Shown: piece by piece, positions 40,601 to 49,591 of the stretch
How positions within the stretch are numbered: position 1 is the first letter of the stretch
How the letters are laid out: every line of letters starts with the position of its first letter
Origin: G963674955 sp963674955
Lineage (GTDB): Bacteria; Desulfobacterota; Desulfovibrionia; Desulfovibrionales; Desulfovibrionaceae
Direction of reading: 5' to 3'
Length of the DNA: 64,000 bases
NCBI GenBank assembly: GCA_963674955.2
Contig: CAXXKR010000004.1
Location: forward strand, 1,364,001-1,428,000
Program-made: the position numbers and the translations under genes
The notes under the pieces: generated by a model
Told to the model about the DNA's origin: nothing
The model's database searches: none
Seen by the model: only the letters and a program-made list of their open reading frames with translations

Positions 40601-40978
40601 CTACTTTACGTGGCATTCGCCGCAGGTGACAGGGCCCTTCTTCTTTTCCAAGTGGCAGTTCTCGCATTGCATGTGATAGGCCAGCATCAGGGATGTTGTT
40701 CCCTCTTCCGCCTTGACATCATGGCAATCGGCGCAGGGCAGGTAATCGCCTTCAATGAGCTTGCCGTCATCGTCCTTGCCCTCGTGGTGGCAGGGCAGGC
40801 AATCCTCGATCTCCGCTTTCTCGTTGTGCTCGTCGTGATTGAACACGGCTGCCGGGCGCTGGGCGTTGGTGAACGCCTCGTCCTGCAGGACCTTGATGTC
40901 TTCCTGGGAAAACGCGGGCAGGAAGTAGAGGAGCACGGCCGAAACAACCAGGACCGACATGAGTATTTTCTTTGTCAT
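40601..40978 (-). CDS. tmcA: Acidic type II tetraheme cytochrome c3 TmcA
   Basis: 125 residues. Sec signal peptide (ILMSVLVVSAVLLYFLPAFS). Four CxxCH heme sites: CLPCHH, CADCH, CENCH and CGECH, with additional His residues (FNHDEHNE) for bis-His ligation. The many Glu/Asp match the acidic TpII-c3. TmcA receives electrons from type I cytochrome c3 and hydrogenase in the periplasm and passes them to the membrane Tmc complex. Last gene of the minus-strand tmc operon, 15 nt after tmcB. Confidence 0.93.
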   Translation of the reverse strand: MTKKILMSVLVVSAVLLYFLPAFSQEDIKVLQDEAFTNAQRPAAVFNHDEHNEKAEIEDCLPCHHEGKDDDGKLIEGDYLPCADCHDVKAEEGTTSLMLAYHMQCENCHLEKKKGPVTCGECHVK

Positions 40979-40993
40979 GATCTTCCTCCTCCC

Positions 40994-42331
40994 TTATTCC
41001 GCAGCGTTGGGTTTTTCCATCAGCGGATAGATGATGTCCCCGAGGAACTTGAGTTCCATATCGAGATGGTATCCGTGGATGATGTCTTCCAGTCCGCCGT
41101 GGCAGTTGTGGCAAGGAGCGATTACCGTTTGAACGCCCCTTTCCTTGACGGCCTTGAGCTGGTCGGCCTTGGCCTTGTTGCCTTCCACGCGCACGTTCTT
41201 GAAGGGAGGGCCGCAGTTGATGACTCCGCCGCCCGCGCAACAGCAGTAGTTGTGCTCGCGGTTGGGCGTCATTTCGATCGTCTCTGTGGCGATCTGGCTC
41301 ACGACATAGCGCAGCTGATCCATGAGACCGCGGCCGCGGATGACGTTGCAGGGGTCGTGGATTGTCACGGGACCCTGATATTTTTCCTTCATCTTGATCT
41401 TGCCGGCCTTGAACAGCTCGGCAAAGAACTCAATGGAGTGGACCACTTCGACGGGGTAATTCTCCCAGCCGCACCAACGGTTGCCCATGTCGTAAATGGA
41501 CCTGAAGGCGTGGCCGCATTCGCCCATGACGATCTTCTTGACCTTGAGCCTTTGGGCGCACTCGAAGTGTTCCCTCTTGATCCTGCCCATGATCTCGAAG
41601 TCTCCGGAATACATGGCCATGTCGCTGTTGTCCCAACCGGGAAGCGAAGGCATGGTCCAGTTCAGTCCGGCCTCGTTGAAGATGGCGGCGGCCTGGTAGA
41701 TGAGCTGGGTCCGGAACTTGGGCTCGGGTGCGATGACCGAGTACATGAAATCAGCGCCTTCCTTGTCCAGGGGGATGCGCAGGTTGGGAATCTCGTCCCT
41801 GGCCTCGTCCTCCTGCCATTGCAGGGCGTCGACCCACTCGTCTTCCTTGACCCACATCTGGTTCGTGGTGGCTGCATGGCTGTGGGCGGTGTCCTGCAGA
41901 TACTGGGGAGTTACGCCCAGCATGTGGCAGATTCTGCGCACCTGCAGCATGATGTAGCCGGTATCGATGCCGAGCGGACAGAAGTGGATGCAGCGGCGGC
42001 ACAGGTTGCACTCGGTGTAGGCGATCTGGGCGGCCTTGTATATGAATTCGGGGCTGACCAGTCCGTTGTTCTTGAGAATCACGGTCATGGTCTGGGCCAC
42101 CTTGCCCGCGGGCGAATAGCTGGGATCGCCGTCGTGGGACACGTAGTAGTGGCAGGCCTGGGCGCACATGCCGCAACGCACGCAGGTGTCTGAATAGACC
42201 TTCAACTTGGCCCCGGTCTCGCCCTTGAGAACCCGTTGAATTACCTTTTGTATCTTTTCGGGATTCAGCTTGGCGATGCCTTCGCTAAGCCCGATATCAT
42301 CAATCTTTCTATCAAAGACTTCAGTTTTCAC
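40994..42331 (-). CDS. tmcB: Tmc complex FeS protein TmcB (HdrD-like, CCG domains)
   Basis: 445 residues. Two 4Fe-4S motifs near the N-terminus (CVRCGMCAQACHY; CNLCRRCIHFCPLG) are followed by two CCG-type cysteine-rich regions (CGHAFRSIYD ... and CCCAGGGVINCG; also APCHNCHGG), as in HdrD/DsrK. It faces the cytoplasm and likely transfers electrons to a disulfide or DsrC-type acceptor in sulfate reduction. The GTG at 42331 was chosen because AAGGAGG is 9 nt upstream and falls exactly between genes; a longer frame would overlap tmcC. Confidence 0.92.
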   Translation of the reverse strand: MKTEVFDRKIDDIGLSEGIAKLNPEKIQKVIQRVLKGETGAKLKVYSDTCVRCGMCAQACHYYVSHDGDPSYSPAGKVAQTMTVILKNNGLVSPEFIYKAAQIAYTECNLCRRCIHFCPLGIDTGYIMLQVRRICHMLGVTPQYLQDTAHSHAATTNQMWVKEDEWVDALQWQEDEARDEIPNLRIPLDKEGADFMYSVIAPEPKFRTQLIYQAAAIFNEAGLNWTMPSLPGWDNSDMAMYSGDFEIMGRIKREHFECAQRLKVKKIVMGECGHAFRSIYDMGNRWCGWENYPVEVVHSIEFFAELFKAGKIKMKEKYQGPVTIHDPCNVIRGRGLMDQLRYVVSQIATETIEMTPNREHNYCCCAGGGVINCGPPFKNVRVEGNKAKADQLKAVKERGVQTVIAPCHNCHGGLEDIIHGYHLDMELKFLGDIIYPLMEKPNAAE

Positions 42332-42356
42332 TGTAGTATTCCTCCTTAAACGCGGT

Positions 42357-43019
42357 TTACCAGTCCTTGGCCTTGCGTATGCCGCCAAATTCCGAACCAA
42401 TATAGGCCCTGGAAAAGAGGGCAAAGATCACGTGACTCAATCTTCCAAACGGGATGAGGGCGATCCAGATCAGTCCGGAGACGATGTGGAGCACGATCAT
42501 GAACTTGTAGTCGAAGATCTGATGGTAGGCCAGAAGCCCGGTCAAAAACGGCGCGACCACGACAACAAGTGTCCACCAGTCCTTGGACGAGGTGAGGAAC
42601 TTGACGTCCTTGTCCAGAATCCTGCGCACCGCGAAGAATACGCAGCAGGCCAGGACGATCATGGTCATGTAATCCGCGATCTGGTCGGGAAGGGTTATCC
42701 AGGAGATCCCAAAGAATTTCTCCCACAGGACCACATGTCCCAGGAGAAAGATGGGCACTGCCAGCAGACAAATGTGAAACACGAAGGTGACCGCAGTCAG
42801 GATCGGGTTCTTCTGCCAGCCCAGTGCGTTATAAGGGATGAGCCAGGCCAGAATGGACCTGAAGCTGTATTTGCAGCTCATGTAGGCCCAGGATGAGGCA
42901 TCCTTGGTCCTGGCCAGATTGTACATGTAAAGAAGCCGGTACACGGTCCCGAAGACCAATATGCCCCAACCAATCCAAGCCAGGGGACCGACGACAAATT
43001 CATAAATGCTGTGAAACAT
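42357..43019 (-). CDS. tmcC: Tmc complex membrane cytochrome b TmcC
   Basis: 220 residues with about five to six transmembrane helices (IGWGILVFGTVYRLLYMY; AVTFVFHICLLAVPIFLL; MTMIVLACCVFFAV; TLVVVVAPFLTGLLAYH; IVLHIVSGLIWIALIPF). Conserved His in HICLL, LLGH, AYH and VLH are candidate heme b ligands. NarI/DsrM-like diheme quinol or electron-conduit subunit that links periplasmic TmcA to cytoplasmic TmcB. GGGGG lies 4-5 nt before the ATG. Confidence 0.92.
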   Translation of the reverse strand: MFHSIYEFVVGPLAWIGWGILVFGTVYRLLYMYNLARTKDASSWAYMSCKYSFRSILAWLIPYNALGWQKNPILTAVTFVFHICLLAVPIFLLGHVVLWEKFFGISWITLPDQIADYMTMIVLACCVFFAVRRILDKDVKFLTSSKDWWTLVVVVAPFLTGLLAYHQIFDYKFMIVLHIVSGLIWIALIPFGRLSHVIFALFSRAYIGSEFGGIRKAKDW

Positions 43020-43034
43020 GGTTTCCCCCTTTGC

Positions 43035-44294
43035 CTAGAATTCGCCGACATCGGCAATGATGCGGCAGTACTGGCCCTTGTCCACGCCCTTGATGAGCAC
43101 CTTGGCGCCGTCAGGGCTGAAAACGGGTTGGAAGGCCTTGTCGAAGTCTTCCTTGTAGGGCTTGCCGTTGACCAGGATGGTGTGCCTGCCGTTCTTCTCG
43201 ACATGCACGGCGACATTCTTGCCGTCCGCGCTGAACACCGGCTTCCAGGCCATTTCATAGGCGCCGTCCCAGACCTTGCCGTTGACAACAACCCTGAAAT
43301 CCCTGTTGGTGGAGTTGCCCAAGGCCGCGACGCTTTCTCCGTCAGGGCTGACAACCATATCCACGACAACCGGAAAAACCACGTCCCAGGCGGCCTTGTT
43401 CTTGGCGACCGTGAACTTGCCGTATTTGGGCGCCACGATGGCATAGAGATTCTTGCCGTCGGCGCTGAACTGCTGCTGCCAGCACTGGGCGAACTTGGCG
43501 TCCCAGATCAAATTGTCATTCTCGGCCAGGCCCCACTTGCCGGCGATGCGCACGGGAGCGACTACGGTTCCGGTGGCCGGGTTGAAGGCGGGCTCCCACA
43601 CGCCCTGGTAGCTGGTGGCCCACTTCTTTCCGTTCACGCTGATGGTGTAGTCGTACAGGGACATGCGCACCTGCGCGGCCACATTCTTGCCGTCCGGGCT
43701 GAAGGTCGGGGTCCAGGCGTTGACGTACTTTTCGTCCCAGGCCTTGCCGTCCACGGCGACAGTATAGATACCGGACTGGAACTTGAAGACTTCCGCCTGC
43801 CCCATGCTCTCGGTCTGAACCACAGCGGCGGACGATCCGCCGTCCTTGCTGAGGGCAAAGTTGTTGGCGTTGTCGAAAAGATTCTCCCAGGTCGTGCCGT
43901 CCACGACCATGCCGTACTGCATGTCCTCCTGAACGGCTGCGGCGACCACATCGCCCTTTTCACTGAACCTGATATCCCAGACAAACCCGTATGATCCGTC
44001 CCAGACCTCGTCTTCAATGGCCAGAGAGGGCATCATTTCGCTGGTGACCAACGCCACGGCCCTGTTGTCCGGGCTGAAGCGAAAATCCCAAATCCTCTCG
44101 TACCGGCCTTCCCACAATTCGCCGTTGGTGCAGACAGTGAACTCCAGTTCACCCAGGTTGACCACCCCGGCAATCTTTTCACCGTCAGGGCTGGCGGTAA
44201 GTTCCTCCAGCCATTCATACTCAGCGGAGCACTTGTTCGTGTCGTGTACGACACGTTTTCCCGGCTCCCAATTCCATCCACTGATGTCCTGCAT
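43035..44294 (-). CDS. tmcD: Tmc complex subunit TmcD (WD40-like repeats)
   Basis: 419 residues built of about nine repeats of the form W-x-F-SPDGK-V-A-x-V (for example FSPDGKNVAAQVRM, FSADGKNLYAIVAP, FSPDGAKVLIKGV), giving a beta-propeller. Tryptophan-rich (GWNWEPG at the start). No signal peptide or cofactor motif, so it is probably a cytoplasmic structural subunit. First gene of the operon (order tmcD-C-B-A here). Its function is not known in detail. Confidence 0.9.
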   Translation of the reverse strand: MQDISGWNWEPGKRVVHDTNKCSAEYEWLEELTASPDGEKIAGVVNLGELEFTVCTNGELWEGRYERIWDFRFSPDNRAVALVTSEMMPSLAIEDEVWDGSYGFVWDIRFSEKGDVVAAAVQEDMQYGMVVDGTTWENLFDNANNFALSKDGGSSAAVVQTESMGQAEVFKFQSGIYTVAVDGKAWDEKYVNAWTPTFSPDGKNVAAQVRMSLYDYTISVNGKKWATSYQGVWEPAFNPATGTVVAPVRIAGKWGLAENDNLIWDAKFAQCWQQQFSADGKNLYAIVAPKYGKFTVAKNKAAWDVVFPVVVDMVVSPDGESVAALGNSTNRDFRVVVNGKVWDGAYEMAWKPVFSADGKNVAVHVEKNGRHTILVNGKPYKEDFDKAFQPVFSPDGAKVLIKGVDKGQYCRIIADVGEF

Positions 44295-44348
44295 AAAAGC
44301 CTCCCTAACCGAAATTAAGCTGAACCATTTGTCTGTTGCTTAACCTAG

Positions 44349-44367
44349 CCGGCCATGGACTGGCCGG
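44349..44367. repeat. Inverted repeat in the tmc/Pta-like spacer
   Basis: CCGGCCA-TGGAC-TGGCCGG, perfect 7-bp arms, without a T-run. It lies between the end of the DRTGG gene region and tmcD start. Possible operator or weak terminator. Confidence 0.35.
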
Positions 44368-44544
44368 AGTCGTTCTATTGCAAGGCGATTCCGCATCGCC
44401 GTACATGCTAATAAATTGTCGGCACAGTACACGAAATGGTCAGATTGTGAAATAATTATTTTTAAAACCAAAGCAAAAGCATACTTATTTGGTATACTTC
44501 TTGGCGCTGAGTCCAAACCACCGCAGCCGGCCAGGGATGCCAAT

Positions 44545-45609
44545 TTAAATACCCAACTCTTTTTTCAATCTGGGCATATCCAGAACACCGCCCACCAGCT
44601 GCGAGCCGTGGCTGACCTTTATCATGTCCCTGAGTTTATGGCGCAGGAGAAGATTCTCCATTTTCTTGGCAACCGTGTAAGTGTCCTCGCGGACCATGAT
44701 TATCGGAGTGTTCAAAACCTCGGAGCGGGTAAGAATGATATCGTTGGGGTAAAGATTGCCGGTCAGCACCAGACAGGGACAGCTGCCCTCCAGGGCAACC
44801 AGTTGGACATCGGACCGGTCGCCGCCCACGATGATGGCCGAATTCTTGTGGCGCTTGAAATGGGTCATGAAATTCTCCACCTGCATGGTGCCGATGAGAA
44901 AATTCTCCACGACCCTGTCGGTCTTGTCCTGGGCGGAAATAACCTTGCCGCTCAACCGCTCGGCCAGGTCTTCGACGGTGATGGCGCCGAGGAGCGGATC
45001 CTTGGGCACCACGCCCATGACCTTGACACCGTTGCGTTCCATGAAAGGCAGAATCAGGCCGTCCATTTCAGCCCTGTAATGGTCGGGAATGTCGTTGAAG
45101 ACAACCCCGGCCAGGGACGAGCCGAGAAAATTCTTCGTGCGCAGGACATAGTCGTAGCGGACCTCGCCGTCGAAGCGGTCCACGAGCAGGGTCTTGGCGC
45201 CCAAGGCCTTGGCCACCCTGGAGCCTTCGACGTTGCAATAAGTGCCGGACCCCAGGTAAGTGCCGGAACCGGAGATTATCATCACGTCCTTGCCCTTGCT
45301 TATCTTCTTGTAGGCGGACTTGATGCCCGCCATGAGATCGCCCACACCCTCGGCAAAGGCCTTGACCTTGAAGTCGCGGGTCACCAGGACGGGCGTCACC
45401 AAAGCCGGGTCCTGTTCCAGTCCCAGAACGTTCTGCACGAAAAAGGCGTCCTCGTCGCCTGCCGCCCCGCCCTGCTTGCTGGGCACCGCGCCCACGGGCT
45501 TCATGTAGCCGACGCTCAACCCTTCTTTTTGGAGTTTGAGCCCCAGGGACATGGCAATGAGATTCTTGCCGGCGTAAGTTGAAGTGGAACCTATGTAGAC
45601 GCCGATCAT
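44545..45609 (-). CDS. BioD-like/DRTGG domain protein (phosphotransacetylase-family relative)
   Basis: 354 residues. The N-terminal P-loop of the BioD/AAA_26 type (VYIGSTSTYAGKNLIAMSLG) with KPVG (~39-42) and ISGSGTYLGSGTY is followed by a DRTGG domain (VVENFLIGTMQVENFMTHF; AIIVGGDRSDVQL). This is the N-terminal half of long Pta enzymes without the catalytic acetyltransferase half, so it should be regulatory or sensory. It follows the ADP-forming acetyl-CoA synthetase gene by 34 nt on the same strand, which suggests control of acetyl-CoA/acetate metabolism. Confidence 0.85.
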   Translation of the reverse strand: MIGVYIGSTSTYAGKNLIAMSLGLKLQKEGLSVGYMKPVGAVPSKQGGAAGDEDAFFVQNVLGLEQDPALVTPVLVTRDFKVKAFAEGVGDLMAGIKSAYKKISKGKDVMIISGSGTYLGSGTYCNVEGSRVAKALGAKTLLVDRFDGEVRYDYVLRTKNFLGSSLAGVVFNDIPDHYRAEMDGLILPFMERNGVKVMGVVPKDPLLGAITVEDLAERLSGKVISAQDKTDRVVENFLIGTMQVENFMTHFKRHKNSAIIVGGDRSDVQLVALEGSCPCLVLTGNLYPNDIILTRSEVLNTPIIMVREDTYTVAKKMENLLLRHKLRDMIKVSHGSQLVGGVLDMPRLKKELGI

Positions 45610-45643
45610 GTCGTTCTCCTTGGGAGGTTTGTTCCTGTTAACA

Positions 45644-47761
45644 TTAAGTCTGTTTCACGTTGTGCAGGGTCATGCGCACGTCGGCCACCACTGCCCCTTT
45701 GTCGCTGACCAGCACAGGATTGAATTCCGCTTCCCAAATCTGGGGGAAATCCATGGCCAGGGCGGACATGCTCAAGATTATGTCCTCAATGGCCTTGAAA
45801 TCCACGGGCGGCTCGCCGCGAACGCCCTTGAGCAGCATGTAGGACTTGATTTCGCGGATCATCTCGAAGGCGTCCGGCCTGCTCACGGGAGCAAGCCTGA
45901 AGGCGATGTCCTTGAGTATCTCCACATAAATTCCGCCAAGGCCGAACATGACCAGGGGACCGAACTGCTCGTCGCGCTTGAAGCCGATGATGATTTCCTT
46001 GGCTCCCCTGGGAGCCATCTCCTGGACAAGGCAGCCCGCGATATAGGCGTCGGCTCTCATGCGCTGCGCCCTGGACGTGATGTCCCAAAAGGCCGCGCGC
46101 ACGGCCTTGGCGTCGGCCAGGCCGACCTTCACGCCGCCCACGTCCGACTTGTGGGAAATCTGCGGCGAGGCGATCTTCAGGACCACGGGATACCCGAACT
46201 CGTCGGCCGCGGCCACGGCCTCGTCGCTGCTGCGGGCCAGCCGGGTCTTGGGCGTGGGCAGGCCATAGGCCTTCAAGACTTCCTGAGCCTGGAATTCAAC
46301 TATCTCGTTTTCGCCCTTTGCCTCGGCCTCATTAACGACCTTCGCGGCCCTTTCCGGGTCGCGCTCCATCTCTACCAAGTCCGCGATTGGCTTGTTTTTC
46401 CAGAGAAAATAGTTGTACATGGACTCAATGCTGGCAATGGCCGGGACGGGAAAGGCATAGCAGGGTATTCCGGCTTCCTGCAAAATACGCCGACCGACCT
46501 CGATGCGTTTCTTGCCCATGAAGCAGCCGAAGACCGGCTTCCTGGATTTGCGCGCCAAATCCACGACCGCCCTGGCCGTGCCCTCTATCTCCACTGTGGC
46601 CGTGGGCGAAAGCAAAACCAGAACGGCATGCACCATCCTGTCCGCCAGCACGACCTCAAGGGTCTTGCGATAGCGCTTGGCGTCCGCGTCCCCGATGATG
46701 TCCACGGGGTTGTAGAGGGCGGCGTAGGAAGGCAGGAATTCCTGCATCTTCTGGATGGTTTCCGCGCTCAGGGCGGCCATGTTCAGCCTTGAATTCTCGC
46801 AGGCGTCGGCGGCCAGGATGCCGGGACCGCCGGAATTGGTCACGATGGCCAGGTTGGGGCCGATGGGCAGGGGCTGGGTGGAAAAGGCCTGAGCCAGATT
46901 GAAAAGGGCCTCCACGTTGCCCACTCGAATCACGCCGCTTTTCCTGAAGGCCGCAGTGTAGGCCTGATCGGAACCGGCTATGGCCCCGGTGTGCGAGGAG
47001 GCCGCCTTGGCTCCCGCTGCGGTGGTGCCGGACTTGATCATGATCACGGGCTTCTGCCTGCTGATCTTCCCGGCCTGCTTCAGAAATTCCTGCCCGTGGT
47101 CCACGTTCTCTATATAGCCGAGAATGACGTCGCTTTCGGGGTCCTCCCCCAGATACTCCAGCATGCCCGCCTCGTTGAGCACGGCTTTGTTGCCCAGGCT
47201 CACGAACTTGGAAAATCCGATGTTCTCGCCCACGGCCCAGTCCAGAATGGCCACGCAAAGGGCCCCGGACTGGGAGAAAAAGGCTATGTTTCCGGGAGAG
47301 GGCTGACCGGCGGCAAAGGACGCGTTCACTCCGTGGCCGGTGTTCATCATGCCCAGGCAGTTGGGGCCAAGCAGGACCATGCCGTGCCTGTCCACCAGCT
47401 CGATCATCTCCTGTTCGAGATAATAGCCTTCCTTGCCCACTTCCTTGAAACCGGCGGTGATGACGATGACCGACTTGGCGCCGATGGCCCCAAGTTCCTC
47501 AATGGAGGGCAGCACGAATTTTCTGGGGACCGAAATGACCGCGAGATCAAGCCCCCGGGGCAGGGATGAGATTTCCGTTACCACTTGGCGGCCCATGATT
47601 TCCCCGCCCTTGGGATTGACAGGATAGAGCTTGCCCGAGTAGCCGGCCTCGACCATGTTGGAGACCACGGTATGGCCCACCTTGCCGGGTGTGCCGGAAG
47701 CGCCGATCACGGCCACTGTGTCAGGGTAGAAGAAAGCGTGCAGTTTCTCTTTGCCGTTCAT
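45644..47761 (-). CDS. ADP-forming acetate-CoA ligase (acyl-CoA synthetase, fused subunits)
   Basis: 705 residues. Domains in order: CoA-binding Rossmann (DTVAVIGASGTPGKVGHTV), succinyl-CoA-ligase-like domains with phospho-His loop (SSHTGAIAGSDQAYTAAF; His near residue 255) and a C-terminal ATP-grasp domain (FGYPVVLKIASPQISHKSDVGGV). It interconverts acetyl-CoA + ADP + Pi with acetate + ATP. In incomplete-oxidising sulfate reducers it can conserve energy during acetate excretion. Start at 47761 has GGAAGG 5 nt upstream; the longer frame to 47839 lacks support. Upstream of the DRTGG gene. Confidence 0.9.
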   Translation of the reverse strand: MNGKEKLHAFFYPDTVAVIGASGTPGKVGHTVVSNMVEAGYSGKLYPVNPKGGEIMGRQVVTEISSLPRGLDLAVISVPRKFVLPSIEELGAIGAKSVIVITAGFKEVGKEGYYLEQEMIELVDRHGMVLLGPNCLGMMNTGHGVNASFAAGQPSPGNIAFFSQSGALCVAILDWAVGENIGFSKFVSLGNKAVLNEAGMLEYLGEDPESDVILGYIENVDHGQEFLKQAGKISRQKPVIMIKSGTTAAGAKAASSHTGAIAGSDQAYTAAFRKSGVIRVGNVEALFNLAQAFSTQPLPIGPNLAIVTNSGGPGILAADACENSRLNMAALSAETIQKMQEFLPSYAALYNPVDIIGDADAKRYRKTLEVVLADRMVHAVLVLLSPTATVEIEGTARAVVDLARKSRKPVFGCFMGKKRIEVGRRILQEAGIPCYAFPVPAIASIESMYNYFLWKNKPIADLVEMERDPERAAKVVNEAEAKGENEIVEFQAQEVLKAYGLPTPKTRLARSSDEAVAAADEFGYPVVLKIASPQISHKSDVGGVKVGLADAKAVRAAFWDITSRAQRMRADAYIAGCLVQEMAPRGAKEIIIGFKRDEQFGPLVMFGLGGIYVEILKDIAFRLAPVSRPDAFEMIREIKSYMLLKGVRGEPPVDFKAIEDIILSMSALAMDFPQIWEAEFNPVLVSDKGAVVADVRMTLHNVKQT

Positions 47762-47932
47762 TGAGGCCTTCCGGAGACTGTTTATGGTTGTCGGCTTGTC
47801 ACGCCCGTCTTGAATCCGCAGGCACCGAAACCGTCCCATAGAGCCTGCGGGACTGCAATGCCCTTTGGACGATTTGTTTCAGCATACCCGCCGCCTGCTT
47901 TTTTTTCAATTGCGGATCGAAAAAATAAAAGC

Positions 47933-49363
47933 TTATTTCCCCCGCCCGTAGACATCCTCGGTTCGCACGATATCGTCTTCGCCAAGATAGCTGCCCGACT
48001 GGACCTCGATGAGTTCCAAAAGGATCTTGCCCGGATTCTCCAGACGGTGAAAGGCCCCGAGAGGAATATACGTGGACTGGTTCTCCTCCAGGACTATCTG
48101 TTCTTCGTCGCGGATTACCAGGGCCGTACCCCTAACCACTATCCAATGTTCGGCCCTGTGAAAATGCTTTTGCAGGGAAAGCTTGGCCCCGGGCTTGACC
48201 GTGATCCTCTTGACCTGGAAACGGTCGCCCAAATCAATGCTTTCATATGAACCCCAAGGCCTGTAGACCTTCTTGTGGGAATCGGCCTCGTCTCTGCCCT
48301 GGGCGCGCAGCCGTTCCACCAGCACCTTCACGTCCTGGACCCTGTCCTTGGGCGTGACCAGCACTGCGTCGGCGGTCTCCACCACGATATGGTCACGCAC
48401 GCCTATGACGGCCAGAAGCCTGTCCGTGGATTGCAGGAAACAGTCTTCCACGTCATGGGTGATGACATCGCCGATGGTCACGTTCTGGTTCTCGTCGCGC
48501 CGGCGCACCTGCCAAAGGGCGTCCCAGGAACCAAGGTCGCTCCATTCCACGGCCAGGGGCACGACCGCGCCGTTCTCGGTCTTTTCCATTATGGCGTAGT
48601 CCAGGGAATCGGACGGGCAAGCCTTGAAGGCCTCGGCGTCCAGGCGAAAGAAATCCAGGTCGCTCTCACCTCCGGCGCAGGCCTTTTGGCAGGCCTCCAC
48701 CATTTCCGGGGCGAAATGCCTCAACTCGTCCAGAAACGTGTTGGCGCTGAACATGAACATGCCGCTGTTCCAGAAATAGTCGCCGGAATCCATGTATTTC
48801 CTGGCCGTTTCAAGGTCTGGCTTTTCCACGAACTCGTCGATCTCAAAGGCTTCCGGTCCGCTTTGGGCCGACCCTGCCAGATGGTCGCCGGAACGGATGT
48901 AGCCGTATCCGGTCTCTGGCGAACGCGGCTGGATGCCGAAGGCGATGAGACGCCCCTGCCGGGCCAAGTCCTCGCCGACCTTGACCGCCCTGAGAAACTC
49001 CAGGCCGTCCCGGATGTGATGGTCGGCCGGAAGCACCAGCAGGATCGGGTCCGGGTCGGCCTCCAGGGCCTTGAAAGCGGCCACGGCCACGGCCGGGGCG
49101 GTATTCTTGCCCACAGGCTCCAAGATGATGGCCGCAGCCTTCCTGTCTATGACCCTGAGCTGCTCGGCCACTGTGAAGCGCTGCTCCTCGTTGCAGAGCA
49201 CCAGCATGCCGCCCGGCTCGGCGAGCCCGTTCAGGCGCAGCACCGTGTTCTGGAGCATGGTCCGCTCATCCACCAGACGCAGGTATTGTTTGGGGTGCAG
49301 GCTGCGCGACAATGGCCACAAACGGGTACCGGAACCGCCGGAAAGGATTACGGGAACAATCAA
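47933..49363 (-). CDS. manC: Mannose-1-phosphate guanylyltransferase/mannose-6-phosphate isomerase
   Basis: 476 residues, bifunctional type II. The nucleotidyltransferase N-terminus has the pyrophosphorylase signature (VILSGGSGTRLWPLSR), then HPKQYL, FVEKPD and WNSGMFMF. The C-terminal cupin domain (RPWGSYESID; VKPGAKLSLQKHFHRAEHW) carries the zinc ligands of phosphomannose isomerase. It supplies GDP-mannose for polysaccharide or protein glycosylation. Divergent from the glycan genes at 49592 onward. Confidence 0.93.
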   Translation of the reverse strand: MIVPVILSGGSGTRLWPLSRSLHPKQYLRLVDERTMLQNTVLRLNGLAEPGGMLVLCNEEQRFTVAEQLRVIDRKAAAIILEPVGKNTAPAVAVAAFKALEADPDPILLVLPADHHIRDGLEFLRAVKVGEDLARQGRLIAFGIQPRSPETGYGYIRSGDHLAGSAQSGPEAFEIDEFVEKPDLETARKYMDSGDYFWNSGMFMFSANTFLDELRHFAPEMVEACQKACAGGESDLDFFRLDAEAFKACPSDSLDYAIMEKTENGAVVPLAVEWSDLGSWDALWQVRRRDENQNVTIGDVITHDVEDCFLQSTDRLLAVIGVRDHIVVETADAVLVTPKDRVQDVKVLVERLRAQGRDEADSHKKVYRPWGSYESIDLGDRFQVKRITVKPGAKLSLQKHFHRAEHWIVVRGTALVIRDEEQIVLEENQSTYIPLGAFHRLENPGKILLELIEVQSGSYLGEDDIVRTEDVYGRGK

Positions 49364-49591
49364 ATCGATCTCCCGGGTCGGGCCTTGAGGCCGTAACCCA
49401 CATTTTTTAATAATAATATGGCGTTTGTTTATGCCATGAGCACCGTAAAATCAAGCCGTGGAGCGGCAAGAATGCCCGCATGGAAAGGACCGTTAAAGAC
49501 AATTGACGTATGATTCAGTGTGAGTAAGATTACCCACGTTTTATTTATTTAAGCAAACTCGTTGAAACCTATAATACCGACAGGAATCACA

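Noticed and set aside
40610..42193. 527-codon plus-strand frame over tmcA/tmcB
   Set aside because: Antisense to tmc genes with intact heme and FeS motifs.
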